64,000 nt of DNA from Gemmataceae bacterium (lineage in GTDB: Bacteria; Planctomycetota; Planctomycetia; Gemmatales; Gemmataceae). The stretch spans positions 2,885,586-2,949,585 of the forward strand of contig LR594584.1 of the NCBI GenBank assembly GCA_901538445.1. Reading direction: 5' to 3'. Below are positions 15,766 to 24,143 of this stretch, in pieces. Below the pieces are notes generated by a model. It ran no database searches, had not been told where the DNA came from, and worked only from the letters and a program-made list of their open reading frames with translations. Position 1 is the stretch's first letter, and each line of letters starts with the position of its first letter. The position numbers and the translations under genes were made by a program.

Positions 15766-16905
15766 ATGGGACTCGGCAGTTGGATCGGCGGACAGTTCAT
15801 CGACATCATCGAGTGGACCGAGCCCAGCCAGAACGAGATCCTGGCCCACCGGTTCACCCGCCACAAGAACGAGATAAAGAACGGGGCCAAGCTCATCGTC
15901 CGCGAGGGGCAGGCGGCCGGGTTCGTCAAGGAGGGCCAACTCGCCGACGTCAAGCTGCCGGGCATGTACACGCTCGACACCAAGAACATGCCGATCCTGT
16001 CCACCATCCTCGGGTGGAAGTACGGGTTCGAGTCGCCGTTCAAGTGCGAAGTCTACTTCATCGCCACCCGCCAGTGGACCGACCAGAAGTGGGGCACGCA
16101 GAACCCGGTCATGTACCGCGACCCGGAGTTCGGGCCGGTGCGGTTGCGGGCGTTCGGCAACTACGCCTTCAAGATCACCGACCCGGCGACGTTCCTGAAG
16201 GAACTCGTCGCCACCGACCCGTCGTTCGAGCTGTACGAGATCTCCGCCCAGTTCCGCAACGTCATCGTGTCGCGGTTCATCGACGCCCTCGGCGGCGCGA
16301 AGATCCCGATGCTCGACCTCGCCGGGAACTACGAGAAGGTCAGCAACCTCGCCAAGGAGCGGATCACCCCCGAACTCGCGAAGATGGGCGTGTCGCTCAC
16401 GCAGTTCTTCGTCGAGAACATCTCGCTCCCGCCCGAGGTCGAGGCGGCGCTCGACAAGCGGTCGCAGATGTCGGTGCTCGGCAACCTCGACCAGTACGCG
16501 AAGCTCCAGACGGCCGACGCGATCCGCGACGCGGCACAGAACCCCGGCGGGCTCGCGGGCCTTGGCGCGAACCTCGGAGCGGGTGTCGCGATCGGCAACG
16601 CGATGGGCGGCGCGTTCGCGGGTGCGGGCTCTGCCCCCGGCGTCGTCACTCCTGCAAACACCACCTCCCCGGCAGCAGCGGCCGGCCCGCCCCCGCTGCC
16701 CACGGCGGTCGCGTTCCACGCCTCGATCGACGGCGTCGCGTCCGGCCCGTTCGACATGGCCGCGCTGCACCAGCACGTCCGCAACGGCAAGGTCACGCGC
16801 GCCACGCTCGTCTGGAAGAGCGGCATGGCCGGGTGGGCGGCCGCGCAGACGGTGCCGGAACTCAACGCGCTGTTCGCCGACGTGCCGCCCCCTCTGCCGA
16901 TGTAG
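15766..16905 (+). CDS. SPFH-domain protein with C-terminal GYF-type domain (YdjI-like)
   Basis: A 379-residue protein. Residues 1-270 match the SPFH group often annotated as virion core protein-like or YdjI-like: IEWTEPSQNEILAHRF, GQAAGFVKEGQLADVKLPG, LGWKYGFESPF and MGVSLTQFFVENISLPPEV. A linker rich in Ala, Gly and Pro follows, and residues 315-370 form a GYF-like domain (HASIDGVASGPFDMAALHQHV, TLVWKSGMAGWAAA). SPFH proteins scaffold membranes; in Bacillus the related YdjI acts in a membrane stress system. The next gene is a zinc-ribbon membrane protein of the YdjH kind, the expected partner. The ATG at 15766 matches the family N-terminus. Confidence 0.85.
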   Translation: MGLGSWIGGQFIDIIEWTEPSQNEILAHRFTRHKNEIKNGAKLIVREGQAAGFVKEGQLADVKLPGMYTLDTKNMPILSTILGWKYGFESPFKCEVYFIATRQWTDQKWGTQNPVMYRDPEFGPVRLRAFGNYAFKITDPATFLKELVATDPSFELYEISAQFRNVIVSRFIDALGGAKIPMLDLAGNYEKVSNLAKERITPELAKMGVSLTQFFVENISLPPEVEAALDKRSQMSVLGNLDQYAKLQTADAIRDAAQNPGGLAGLGANLGAGVAIGNAMGGAFAGAGSAPGVVTPANTTSPAAAAGPPPLPTAVAFHASIDGVASGPFDMAALHQHVRNGKVTRATLVWKSGMAGWAAAQTVPELNALFADVPPPLPM

Positions 16906-17005
16906 TGGGCAGTGGACAGTGGGGAGTGGGCAGTTGAAGACCTTCTGCTCGCTCCCCACTCCGTGTTCTGCTTTCCTACCCACTGTCCACTATCCACTGC
17001 CCACT
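16904..17005. repeat. 19-bp inverted repeat filling the gap between the SPFH and zinc-ribbon genes
   Basis: Positions 16904-16922 and 16987-17005 are reverse complements with one mismatch. Both consist of short GTGG/CAGTGG words that also recur just inside the arms. The left arm starts within the TAG stop of the SPFH gene and the right arm ends five bases before the next ATG, so that gene has no Shine-Dalgarno at all. The unit looks like an inserted repeat rather than evolved regulatory DNA. Confidence 0.7.
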
Positions 17006-17009
17006 CACC

Positions 17010-18389
17010 ATGGACGCCCCGCCCCCCCTGCCCACCCCGAACGCGCCCGCGGAGACGCGCGAGCCGTCGCTCTCGAAGGCCCCGCCCGCAGGGAAGCTGT
17101 TCCCGTGCCTGAAGTGCGGGGCGAAGGTCGAGTTCGACCCGCGGACCCGCTCGCTGAAGTGCCCGTACTGCGGCCACGAGAGCACCCTCGCGGCGGCCGG
17201 CGAGGCCGACGCGGTCGTCGAGCGTGACTTCGACGAGTACGCGGCCAGGCTCGCCAGCGGCCCGCCCATCGAGGGCCGGTCGTCGCAGGTCCGCTGCACC
17301 GGGTGCGGCGCGACGGTGTTGCTCGAAGACAAGGTCGTCACCGAGAAGTGCCCGTTCTGCAGCACCCACCTGGAGAACCAGCCCGAGGCCGCCGCGGGGA
17401 TGATCCCGCCGGAATCCCTGGTGCCGTTCGGGGTGGACCTCCGCGCCGCCCGCGAGGCGTTCGACGGCTGGCTCAAGGGGCTGTGGTTCGCGCCCAACGA
17501 GCTGAAGAAGGTCGCCAACCTCGGCCAACTCGCCGGCGTGTACGTCCCGTACTGGACCTACGACGCGATGACGTACACCGGGTACTCCGGCATGCGGGGC
17601 GACGACTACACCGAGACCGAGACGTACACCGAGAAGGACGCGCAGGGGAACAACGTCACCAAGACCCGTACCGTGACGAGGACGCTGTGGTATCCGGTTT
17701 CGGGCGAGGTGCAGCACTTCTTCGACGACGTGCTGGTGTGCGGGTCGAAGAGCGTGCCGGGCCACCTGGTCCGCGGCATGGAGCCGTGGGAACTGAGCGA
17801 GCTGGAGCCGTTCCGGGCGGAGTTCCTCGCCGGGCTCAAGACCGAGCGGTACGCAGTGGACTTGACGGAGGGGCTCGGCGTCGCCAAGCACATGATGGAG
17901 CCGACCATCGACCAGCTCATCCGCCGCGACATCGGTGGCGACCACCAGCGGATCATCGACAAGTCGACGCAGTACCTCGGCATCACCTTCAAGCACTGCC
18001 TGCTGCCGGTGTGGGTCGCGAACTACCGCTACCACGAGAAGCTGTTCCAGATCCTCGTGAACGGCCGCTCGGGCAAGGTGTCCGGGGAGCGGCCCTACAG
18101 TTGGTCGAAGATCCTGGCGCTGGTCGCACTCATCGCGCTCGTCGTCGGCGGGATCATCGCGACGGTCATGGCCCTCAAGAAGCCGCCGGGTGTCGCGCAC
18201 CAGCCGCAGCGGCAGTCACGGCGACAGGCGGTCCCGCACCCAGGCCGCCGGCGGCGCGAGGGTGAACCGAACGCGGTCGTGCAGGCGGCTCGGGCGGCCC
18301 TGCCAGAACTCGAACACCCGCGGCACCACGCGGTACCCGCCCCAGTTGGGCGGCCGCGGCACCGCACCGTCCGGGTACTGCGCGACTAG
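17010..18389 (+). CDS. zinc-ribbon membrane protein (YdjH-like), 3' end running into pdxH antisense
   Basis: A 459-residue protein. Four-cysteine zinc ribbons lie at residues 33-53 (CLKCG, CPYCG) and 94-118 (CTGCG, CPFC). The middle holds the family blocks [18 protein letters not shown] and [15 protein letters not shown] single transmembrane helix ([22 protein letters not shown]) lies at about residues 370-391. Homologues normally end soon after this helix; here about 65 further Arg/Pro-rich residues are read because no stop occurs until 18389, so the gene overlaps the 3' end of pdxH by 174 bases. The tail is probably not conserved. It is the likely partner of the SPFH protein upstream and lacks a Shine-Dalgarno. 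Confidence 0.8.
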   Translation: MDAPPPLPTPNAPAETREPSLSKAPPAGKLFPCLKCGAKVEFDPRTRSLKCPYCGHESTLAAAGEADAVVERDFDEYAARLASGPPIEGRSSQVRCTGCGATVLLEDKVVTEKCPFCSTHLENQPEAAAGMIPPESLVPFGVDLRAAREAFDGWLKGLWFAPNELKKVANLGQLAGVYVPYWTYDAMTYTGYSGMRGDDYTETETYTEKDAQGNNVTKTRTVTRTLWYPVSGEVQHFFDDVLVCGSKSVPGHLVRGMEPWELSELEPFRAEFLAGLKTERYAVDLTEGLGVAKHMMEPTIDQLIRRDIGGDHQRIIDKSTQYLGITFKHCLLPVWVANYRYHEKLFQILVNGRSGKVSGERPYSWSKILALVALIALVVGGIIATVMALKKPPGVAHQPQRQSRRQAVPHPGRRRREGEPNAVVQAARAALPELEHPRHHAVPAPVGRPRHRTVRVLRD

Positions 18390-18863
18390 CTCCTCGTGGC
18401 GTCGCTGCAAGTAGGCGCGGTCGGGAATGACCGCGCTCTGCGCCGAGGCCCACGCCCCTAACCTGCTCCCGAGCGGCCGGTTCGAGAAGTAGTCGTCGGA
18501 CTCGGCCGCGGTCACCTTCTCGACGGTCCCTTCCACCCGCACCTGCCGCTCGAGCGCGTGCCACGGGAACACGATCGCCGCCCGCGGGTTCGCGTCGAGT
18601 TCGTGCCCCTTGCGGCTGTCGTAGTTCGTGAAGAACGTGAACCCGCGGTCTTCGAGCGCCTTCAGCAGCACGAGCCGCGCCGACGGGAACCCGTCGGGCG
18701 TCGTGGTCGCCAGGACGAAGGCGTTGGGCTCGTGTAGGTTTGCGGCGACCGCTTGCCCGAACCACTTGTGGAACAGCGCGAACGGGTCGGTGCCGGCGTC
18801 CTCTTCCGACAGCCCCCCGGCGGCGTACTCCTTGCGCATGTCGGCAATCGATGGCGTACTCAC
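18216..18863 (-). CDS. pdxH: pyridoxamine 5'-phosphate oxidase
   Basis: A 215-residue protein of normal length. It oxidises pyridoxine or pyridoxamine 5'-phosphate to pyridoxal phosphate using FMN in the cytosol. Typical blocks are present: [75 protein letters not shown] and, at the C-terminus, [24 protein letters not shown]. The start codon is GTG. The gene is intact; its last 174 bases lie opposite the extended end of the zinc-ribbon gene. Confidence 0.96.
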   Translation of the reverse strand: MSTPSIADMRKEYAAGGLSEEDAGTDPFALFHKWFGQAVAANLHEPNAFVLATTTPDGFPSARLVLLKALEDRGFTFFTNYDSRKGHELDANPRAAIVFPWHALERQVRVEGTVEKVTAAESDDYFSNRPLGSRLGAWASAQSAVIPDRAYLQRRHEELVAQYPDGAVPRPPNWGGYRVVPRVFEFWQGRPSRLHDRVRFTLAPPAAWVRDRLSP

Positions 18864-18881
18864 AGCGTCTCCAGGAACATC

Positions 18882-18944
18882 GGCGAGCCGCGTCGGTGAC
18901 GACGCGGGTAAGAATGCCCCGCGTCGTCACCGACGCGGCTCGCC
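18882..18944. repeat. perfect 27-bp inverted repeat overlapping the end of the methyltransferase gene
   Basis: Positions 18882-18908 are the exact reverse complement of 18918-18944 with a nine-base loop. The stop codon and last residues of the minus-strand methyltransferase gene lie inside the right arm, so the repeat supplies that protein's C-terminus. The left arm ends 19 bases from the pdxH start, where it may fold in the pdxH leader. Confidence 0.85.
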
Positions 18945-19799
18945 AGGCAATGCCTCCCCGAACCGCTCATCATAGGCGGCCAGGCCGAACGGCGGGCGGT
19001 AGGCGTGCAACTCGTTCCGCCCCGCGAACGGCGAACACGTCAGGAACATGCGGCGGTTGTCGGTTCGGAGCCGCGGCGTCTGCAGCGCGCGAATCCCCTC
19101 GCGCGAGCCCCGCAGCGCCTCGCGGCACAGCCTCAGCCGCCACCGCCACCCGAGGCGGCCGGGCGGGTCCGGCGGGTCGAGGAACGCGCTCGCGGTCTCG
19201 GTGAAGTACGCGCCCCGGACGAGTTGCCGGAAGGCGTCCGGCTCGGGGAGGAACTCGCAGTTGTGGTCGGCGAAGTTGTAGAGCGCCTCCTGCCGGCCGA
19301 GTTCGGTCGCGACCGACCCTTCCATCAGCACGACGGTGTTCGCGTGGCAGCAGTGGCGGATTTGCGCGAGCGCGTAGAACGGGTCGAACAGGTGGTACCA
19401 GACCCCGAGGAACAGGATCACGTCGAACCGCTCGTTCAGTGACGCGAGGTCGTACACCGAGACGTTCTGCCGCACCTCGATCGCGGAGCGGAGCAGTTCC
19501 TTCGCGACGTGAATCCCCTTCCCCGCGGCCCAGTTCTGCGACACGTCGTCGGTCGCGAGGACACGCGTCGCCCCGCGGCGCTCGGCGAGGAAGCTCCAGT
19601 ACCCGTCCCAACAGCCGATGTCGAGGACGCTCTTGCCGCGGAATTCGATGCGGCTCAATTGCTCCTCAATAAACGCCCAGATGCGGCGGTGCCCAGCATC
19701 CGGGGGCGTCCTCGGAACCGCCCGCAGCCCGTTGCCGAAGTCGAACTCGTGGTACCACTCGACCGAGTCGATGCGCTCCTGAGCGGTCTTCTCGTCCAT
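18927..19799 (-). CDS. class I SAM-dependent methyltransferase (CmoB/DUF1698-like)
   Basis: A 290-residue methyltransferase. The N-terminal segment VEWYHEFDFGNGLRAVPRTP resembles CmoB-like tRNA-modifying and related proteins. The AdoMet-binding motif I is DIGCWDGYWSF from residue 60, and FDVILFLGVWYHLFDPFYAL is the post-motif region. There are no membrane segments. The true substrate is uncertain: CmoB carboxymethylates tRNA using carboxy-SAM, but CmoA is absent here and similar proteins act on sugars or small molecules. The final residues are encoded by a palindromic repeat. It may share a transcript with pdxH. Confidence 0.8.
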   Translation of the reverse strand: MDEKTAQERIDSVEWYHEFDFGNGLRAVPRTPPDAGHRRIWAFIEEQLSRIEFRGKSVLDIGCWDGYWSFLAERRGATRVLATDDVSQNWAAGKGIHVAKELLRSAIEVRQNVSVYDLASLNERFDVILFLGVWYHLFDPFYALAQIRHCCHANTVVLMEGSVATELGRQEALYNFADHNCEFLPEPDAFRQLVRGAYFTETASAFLDPPDPPGRLGWRWRLRLCREALRGSREGIRALQTPRLRTDNRRMFLTCSPFAGRNELHAYRPPFGLAAYDERFGEALPGEPRR

Positions 19800-19862
19800 G
19801 TCACCTGTTCCCCCGGCCGGCGCGGCGGGGCCGCCGCCGAGGGAACAGTGTAGTGCCCGCGG

Positions 19863-22800
19863 TCACTTCTTGCGGCGCTCCTCGTAGACGTAACCCGGGT
19901 CCTTCGGGTCGTCGGAGACGAACCACGGGAGCCCGTTGCGGAGGTACATCTTCCGCTGCTCCTCGCCGTTGAGCGGGCGGGCACCGAGGCGGCCGAACAC
20001 GCCGATCTGGTTCCCACTCTCGTCCACGGCGCGGTCGCGGTCGAGGCCGCGGGCGATGGACAGGATCTCCCCGCCGTGCGGCGGCCGGTACGTCGCGATC
20101 AGCCGCGGGGTGGGCCGGGGGCTGAACCCCTCGAACCCGGGGGTCTCGGGCGAGATGAGCTGCACCAGCCGCATCCCGTTCTTGCCGTCGGCCAAGTAGG
20201 CGATCAGCGAGTTGTAGGTGATGCCGAGCTTCACGTCGCGGACGTCGTTGAGGTGCCCACCGGCGTTGAACACCTGGTCGAGCTTCGGCTCCTCGGGCTT
20301 CGCGATGTCCAGCACCACCAGCCCCTTCGACCCGCCGGCGACGTAGGCGTGCGTGCGGGCCATGTAAACGGAGTGCGCCTCGGGCATGCGGAGCATGGAC
20401 TTCGGCACCGGCTTGGCGAGGTCGGTGATGTCGAGCACCTTCACCCCCTCCTCGTCGCACACGTAGGCGTACCGGAACTGCGTGGCGACCATCTTCGCGC
20501 CCTTGATCGCCTTCTCGCCGATCACCGAGGTGATCTTCGGCTTGAGCGGCTCGTCGATGTCGATGACGACCAGCCCGGCGTCGCACGAGACGTAGATGTA
20601 GTGCCCGACGACCAAGGCGTGCTTGGCCCCGCAGAGAATGCCGTCCGGGTTGAACGTCAGCTCGCGGCGGAGGAAGTTGTTCACCGGGTTCCCGTCGAGG
20701 AGCGTGCCGGCCCCGGTGAGGATCAGCCCCTCGTACTTGTCGCACACGTAGAGGTACGCGAACAGCGGGTGGATCGGCTGCTCCTTGTTCGCCGGGTTCT
20801 GCTTGCGGGTCGGTTCCACCGCGACTGTGGTCGGGGCCGCGATGTACGTGGCGTACCGGGAGGGCATGTAGAACTTCTGGCCGACCGGGGACACCGGGGC
20901 GGTGGTGATCCGCTCGGCGAACCCCTTGTGGTCGATGAACGCGATGTCGAACACCCGGACCCCGGCGTCGCCGCACGCGGCGTACAGGTACTCGCCGCGG
21001 TTCTGCACCATGAGCACCTCGGACCTCTTGAACGGCTTGGTGACGCCGGTGAGGACGTCCCGACCGGGGTGCTCGTGGGCGTCCTTGAGGAGCCCGCCCC
21101 GCTCGACGTGCTTCTTGAACTCGTCCGGGTACGCCCACCGGTGCAGGTCGCTGCCGAACACGGCCTGCGGCTCGGTGGTCTCGGTCACGATGACCGCGAA
21201 CAGCCCCTCCTCGCCGGCCGCGGTCCACGCGAACTTGCCCATGAAGTTCACGAACCCGGTCCCGTGCATGAGCAACTGGCTCATCCACGCGTTGTTGTTG
21301 TTCTCCTTGGAGACGTGGCAGTCGGAGCACTGCTTGGTCTCCCGGACCCCGCGGCCGCGGACCGTGTGCGGCACGTTCGTGCTGAACGCGATCCCGCCGT
21401 ACCCCTCGGCCGAGACGGTCTGCTGCTGCGGGTAGATGGTCTCGCGGTTCCCGTTGTTGCTGGTCACGTGGATCGCGCAGCTCGACCGGGCGGGGTTCAC
21501 CTTGTTCTTGGTCACGTCGCCGTCGCGGGCGAGCATGAACACGTCGTCCCGGAGCGTCTGGAAGTTGTACGCGGTGTAGTTCCGCTGCACGTCGCCGTCG
21601 CCGTGGAGCATGGGCATCTTGAGGTTCGCCCGCTGCGGCAGGTGGCACCCGAAGCAACTCGGGTTCCAGGCCGAGTGGCAGGCGATGCACGTCATGTTGT
21701 CGTTGCGGTGGGCCGTACACTTTTCCCCGCCCTCGGGCAGGTCGCCCCAGACCATCTTGTCGCCCTCGAACCGGACGGTCTTCGCCAGGGCCGACTTCTC
21801 GTTGTACCGGGCGTGCCCCTTGGTGATGGTGTCGCGGGTCTGCACGACCTCCCACCGGAGGCCCTTCTCGACCGACGAGTTCTGGAAGTACCGCTTGCGG
21901 CCGTCGGGCAGGTCCTGGACCTCGAACCGCGGGGTGCCGAACGGGGTCTTCATGGCCAGCAGGTTCCGCCCCTGGCCGTCGGGTGCCGACGTGTACGACG
22001 CCGGGCCGGACGTGCGGAGCGTGGCCGTCTTCTCGACCGTGCCGTGGCAGTCGATGCACCCGATCTCGGTCGCCGCCCGGACCTCCATGTGGAGCCGGTT
22101 GTTGCCGTGCATGTCCTGCGAGAAGTGGCAGTCGATGCAGTGCATCCCCTTTTCCATGTGGATGTCGAGGAGGTGGACCGGCGCGCCGGACCGGCACGCG
22201 TCGAGCTTGGTCTCGGCCTCGCGGGCCGCCTTCGGGCCGGTCTTCGGGTCCTCGAACTCCCGGGTCTTCTCGTGGAACGTGCGGGCCACGTTCGGCCACT
22301 CCATGCCGGCGGCCAGTTTGACCGGGTCGGGCGGCCCCACGAGCCCGCCCGTGTGGTCGATGAAGTTCCCCTTGAGGTCCTTCTTGAACACGGCCCGGAA
22401 CGCCCACCCGTGGCTGTGGAAGTCGCCGAACTGGACCTTGGAGAGCTTCGGGTTGAGCAGCGACAGGTCGTTCAGGAACGCCTGGTCCGACAGGTTGCTG
22501 CGGGCCGACGACTCGTTCGGGTTGAGCATCAGCGCCCGGACCAGTTCCTCGGCCGTCGGGTTCTTCTGCTTGGCCGGGTAGATGTGCCGGGCCTCGGTCT
22601 CCTCGTCGTACCACATGTACCCGATGTAGCTGTTCATGACCGTGGTGCCGGGGTGGACGTGGCACACCATGCACTGGCTCGTCGGGATCGCGTTGGTGAA
22701 CTTGTGCTCGATCGGGTGCCCGCTCTCGTTGGTCGGGATGGTCGGGTCCTTGGTGAAGCTGGTGCCCCGGTTCCCGTACTGCGCGTACGGCCCTGAGTGG

Positions 22801-23897
22801 ATCCGGGACCGGTCGTTGGCGTAGATCACGTGGCACGCGGAGCACCCGCTCTGGCGGTAGTCGCCGGGGTGGTCGTTGGTGCCCATCATGTTCAGGGTCG
22901 GGTCGAACAGGCGGGTCTTGTTGGCGCTGACGAGGACCGGGTCGGTCCGGTTACTGGTGCCGAGGCCGCGGACGCTGAGGCGGGTCCGCGGGCGACCGGG
23001 CTCCTCGGTCCGCTCGGGGATGCCGATCTCGGGCAGGAACCGGCCGCCCGGCTCGAAGATGCGGAGCACGTTCGACGGCTGGCTCATCTCGAACCGGTGG
23101 AGCGGCACCAACTCGGCGAGCACGCCCCGGGTGTCCATCTCCTCCTGCGTCGGCGGCGGGAACGTCTTGAGCTTCAGGGCCGCGCCCTTCATGCCGTACG
23201 CCTCGCCGAACAGCGCCCGCTTTATTGGCACGGTGCCGTTGTTGTACGCCGCCGCGCCCCAGAGCATGCACCCGGTGGACATGATCTGCTTGCGGTTCGT
23301 TTGCACCTCCTTGGGGTGGCACCCGGCGGTCCCGCAACTGATGTGCGCGACGCGGAAGTCGCCGGGGTTGACGAACCGGATGAACGCCGGGGACTCGTTG
23401 TTCAGCAGCGTGTAGCTGCGGACCGGGTTGGCGGACGCGGGCCACAGGTGCGGGTTCCGGGACGCGACGTGCGCCTTTTCCTTGGTGGCGGCGCTGGCGT
23501 CGCCGCCGTGGCAGTCGGTGCAGCCGATGCGGAGGGTCGGCTTGCAGTGCGGGTCGCCCGTGTTCTGGTGGCACGTCACGCACAGCCCGGACTTGGCCTG
23601 GGCCTGCTCGGCGGTCTGCTTCATCAGCTCGACGCCGGCCAGCTCGGGCGGCATCGGGAACGGGTCGTTCGGGTCGGTGGACCAATCGGGGTTCAGCGGG
23701 TCGCGGGTGCCGTCGCCCAGCGGGAGCAGCGGCGACGCCTTCGACAAACTGGCCGCGGGGATCACCGCCCCCTTCGGCGCGGGCTGCGCGGCGTACGCCA
23801 CAAGGCCCATGAATAACGGGACGGCGGCGACAGCGGATCGGACGACGAAGCCGCGGCGGGCGTGGCGACCGGATGGAACCGAAACGGGCGCGTCCAT
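19863..23897 (-). CDS. multihaem cytochrome c (about ten haems) fused to an LVIVD-type beta-propeller
   Basis: A 1344-residue exported protein; the signal anchor lies at about residues 15-38 (GFVVRSAVAAVPLFMGLVAYA). Nine CxxCH motifs are visible, the first at 106-110 and 126-130, plus one CGTAGCH at 188-194 with four intervening residues. They occupy the first two-thirds. The C-terminal third carries LVIVD repeats (VRVFDIAF, LVVIDIDEPLKPKI, VKVLDITDLAKPVPK, LVVLDIAKPEEPKL), a propeller often found on secreted planctomycete proteins. A role in periplasmic electron transfer is likely; the partner is unknown. The ATG at 23897 has GGAGG upstream and is preferred over an in-frame start 33 bases earlier. 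Confidence 0.87.
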   Translation of the reverse strand: MDAPVSVPSGRHARRGFVVRSAVAAVPLFMGLVAYAAQPAPKGAVIPAASLSKASPLLPLGDGTRDPLNPDWSTDPNDPFPMPPELAGVELMKQTAEQAQAKSGLCVTCHQNTGDPHCKPTLRIGCTDCHGGDASAATKEKAHVASRNPHLWPASANPVRSYTLLNNESPAFIRFVNPGDFRVAHISCGTAGCHPKEVQTNRKQIMSTGCMLWGAAAYNNGTVPIKRALFGEAYGMKGAALKLKTFPPPTQEEMDTRGVLAELVPLHRFEMSQPSNVLRIFEPGGRFLPEIGIPERTEEPGRPRTRLSVRGLGTSNRTDPVLVSANKTRLFDPTLNMMGTNDHPGDYRQSGCSACHVIYANDRSRIHSGPYAQYGNRGTSFTKDPTIPTNESGHPIEHKFTNAIPTSQCMVCHVHPGTTVMNSYIGYMWYDEETEARHIYPAKQKNPTAEELVRALMLNPNESSARSNLSDQAFLNDLSLLNPKLSKVQFGDFHSHGWAFRAVFKKDLKGNFIDHTGGLVGPPDPVKLAAGMEWPNVARTFHEKTREFEDPKTGPKAAREAETKLDACRSGAPVHLLDIHMEKGMHCIDCHFSQDMHGNNRLHMEVRAATEIGCIDCHGTVEKTATLRTSGPASYTSAPDGQGRNLLAMKTPFGTPRFEVQDLPDGRKRYFQNSSVEKGLRWEVVQTRDTITKGHARYNEKSALAKTVRFEGDKMVWGDLPEGGEKCTAHRNDNMTCIACHSAWNPSCFGCHLPQRANLKMPMLHGDGDVQRNYTAYNFQTLRDDVFMLARDGDVTKNKVNPARSSCAIHVTSNNGNRETIYPQQQTVSAEGYGGIAFSTNVPHTVRGRGVRETKQCSDCHVSKENNNNAWMSQLLMHGTGFVNFMGKFAWTAAGEEGLFAVIVTETTEPQAVFGSDLHRWAYPDEFKKHVERGGLLKDAHEHPGRDVLTGVTKPFKRSEVLMVQNRGEYLYAACGDAGVRVFDIAFIDHKGFAERITTAPVSPVGQKFYMPSRYATYIAAPTTVAVEPTRKQNPANKEQPIHPLFAYLYVCDKYEGLILTGAGTLLDGNPVNNFLRRELTFNPDGILCGAKHALVVGHYIYVSCDAGLVVIDIDEPLKPKITSVIGEKAIKGAKMVATQFRYAYVCDEEGVKVLDITDLAKPVPKSMLRMPEAHSVYMARTHAYVAGGSKGLVVLDIAKPEEPKLDQVFNAGGHLNDVRDVKLGITYNSLIAYLADGKNGMRLVQLISPETPGFEGFSPRPTPRLIATYRPPHGGEILSIARGLDRDRAVDESGNQIGVFGRLGARPLNGEEQRKMYLRNGLPWFVSDDPKDPGYVYEERRKK

Positions 23898-23939
23898 GCG
23901 TCCCCCCTCCCGAGCGTGCGGCTGGTACAAGAACCGGGG

Positions 23940-23967
23940 TGTATACCAAGACCCATGCGGGCGTCAA
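23940..23967 (-). promoter_or_regulatory. sigma-70-type promoter for the multihaem cytochrome gene
   Basis: On the minus strand TTGACG (23967-23962) and TATACA (23945-23940) are separated by 16 bases. The -10 box lies 42 bases before the ATG at 23897. The rest of this 246-base divergent gap holds a 9-bp stem (23983-23991 with 24009-24017) and the hairpin described next. Confidence 0.55.
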
Positions 23968-24095
23968 GGTCGCGCCGGAGCGGGCGGGTGCCGCGCTCTC
24001 GACGGCCCGCACCCGCCGTGAGATGATGACCGCTACCCCCGGGCTCCAACGTGGCCCGCACTTGCGGCCCCGTGCGACCACCAGTTGACCCACCG

Positions 24096-24133
24096 TGTTC
24101 GGGTGCCGGGCGAGTGCGCCCGGCACCCGAACA
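24096..24133 (+). promoter_or_regulatory. 15-bp hairpin adjoining the Shine-Dalgarno of the hybrid kinase gene
   Basis: Positions 24096-24110 pair perfectly with 24119-24133 around an eight-base loop. The stem ends exactly where the GAGGAG Shine-Dalgarno (24134-24139) begins, five bases before the ATG. Such a stem could influence ribosome access; alternatively it is another palindromic repeat that happens to sit here. Confidence 0.5.
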
Positions 24134-24143
24134 GAGGAGCACC

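Noticed and set aside
19801-22845. Long open frame overlapping the multihaem cytochrome gene in another frame
   Set aside because: Arg/Pro/Gly-rich shadow; the cytochrome frame carries all haem motifs and a signal peptide.
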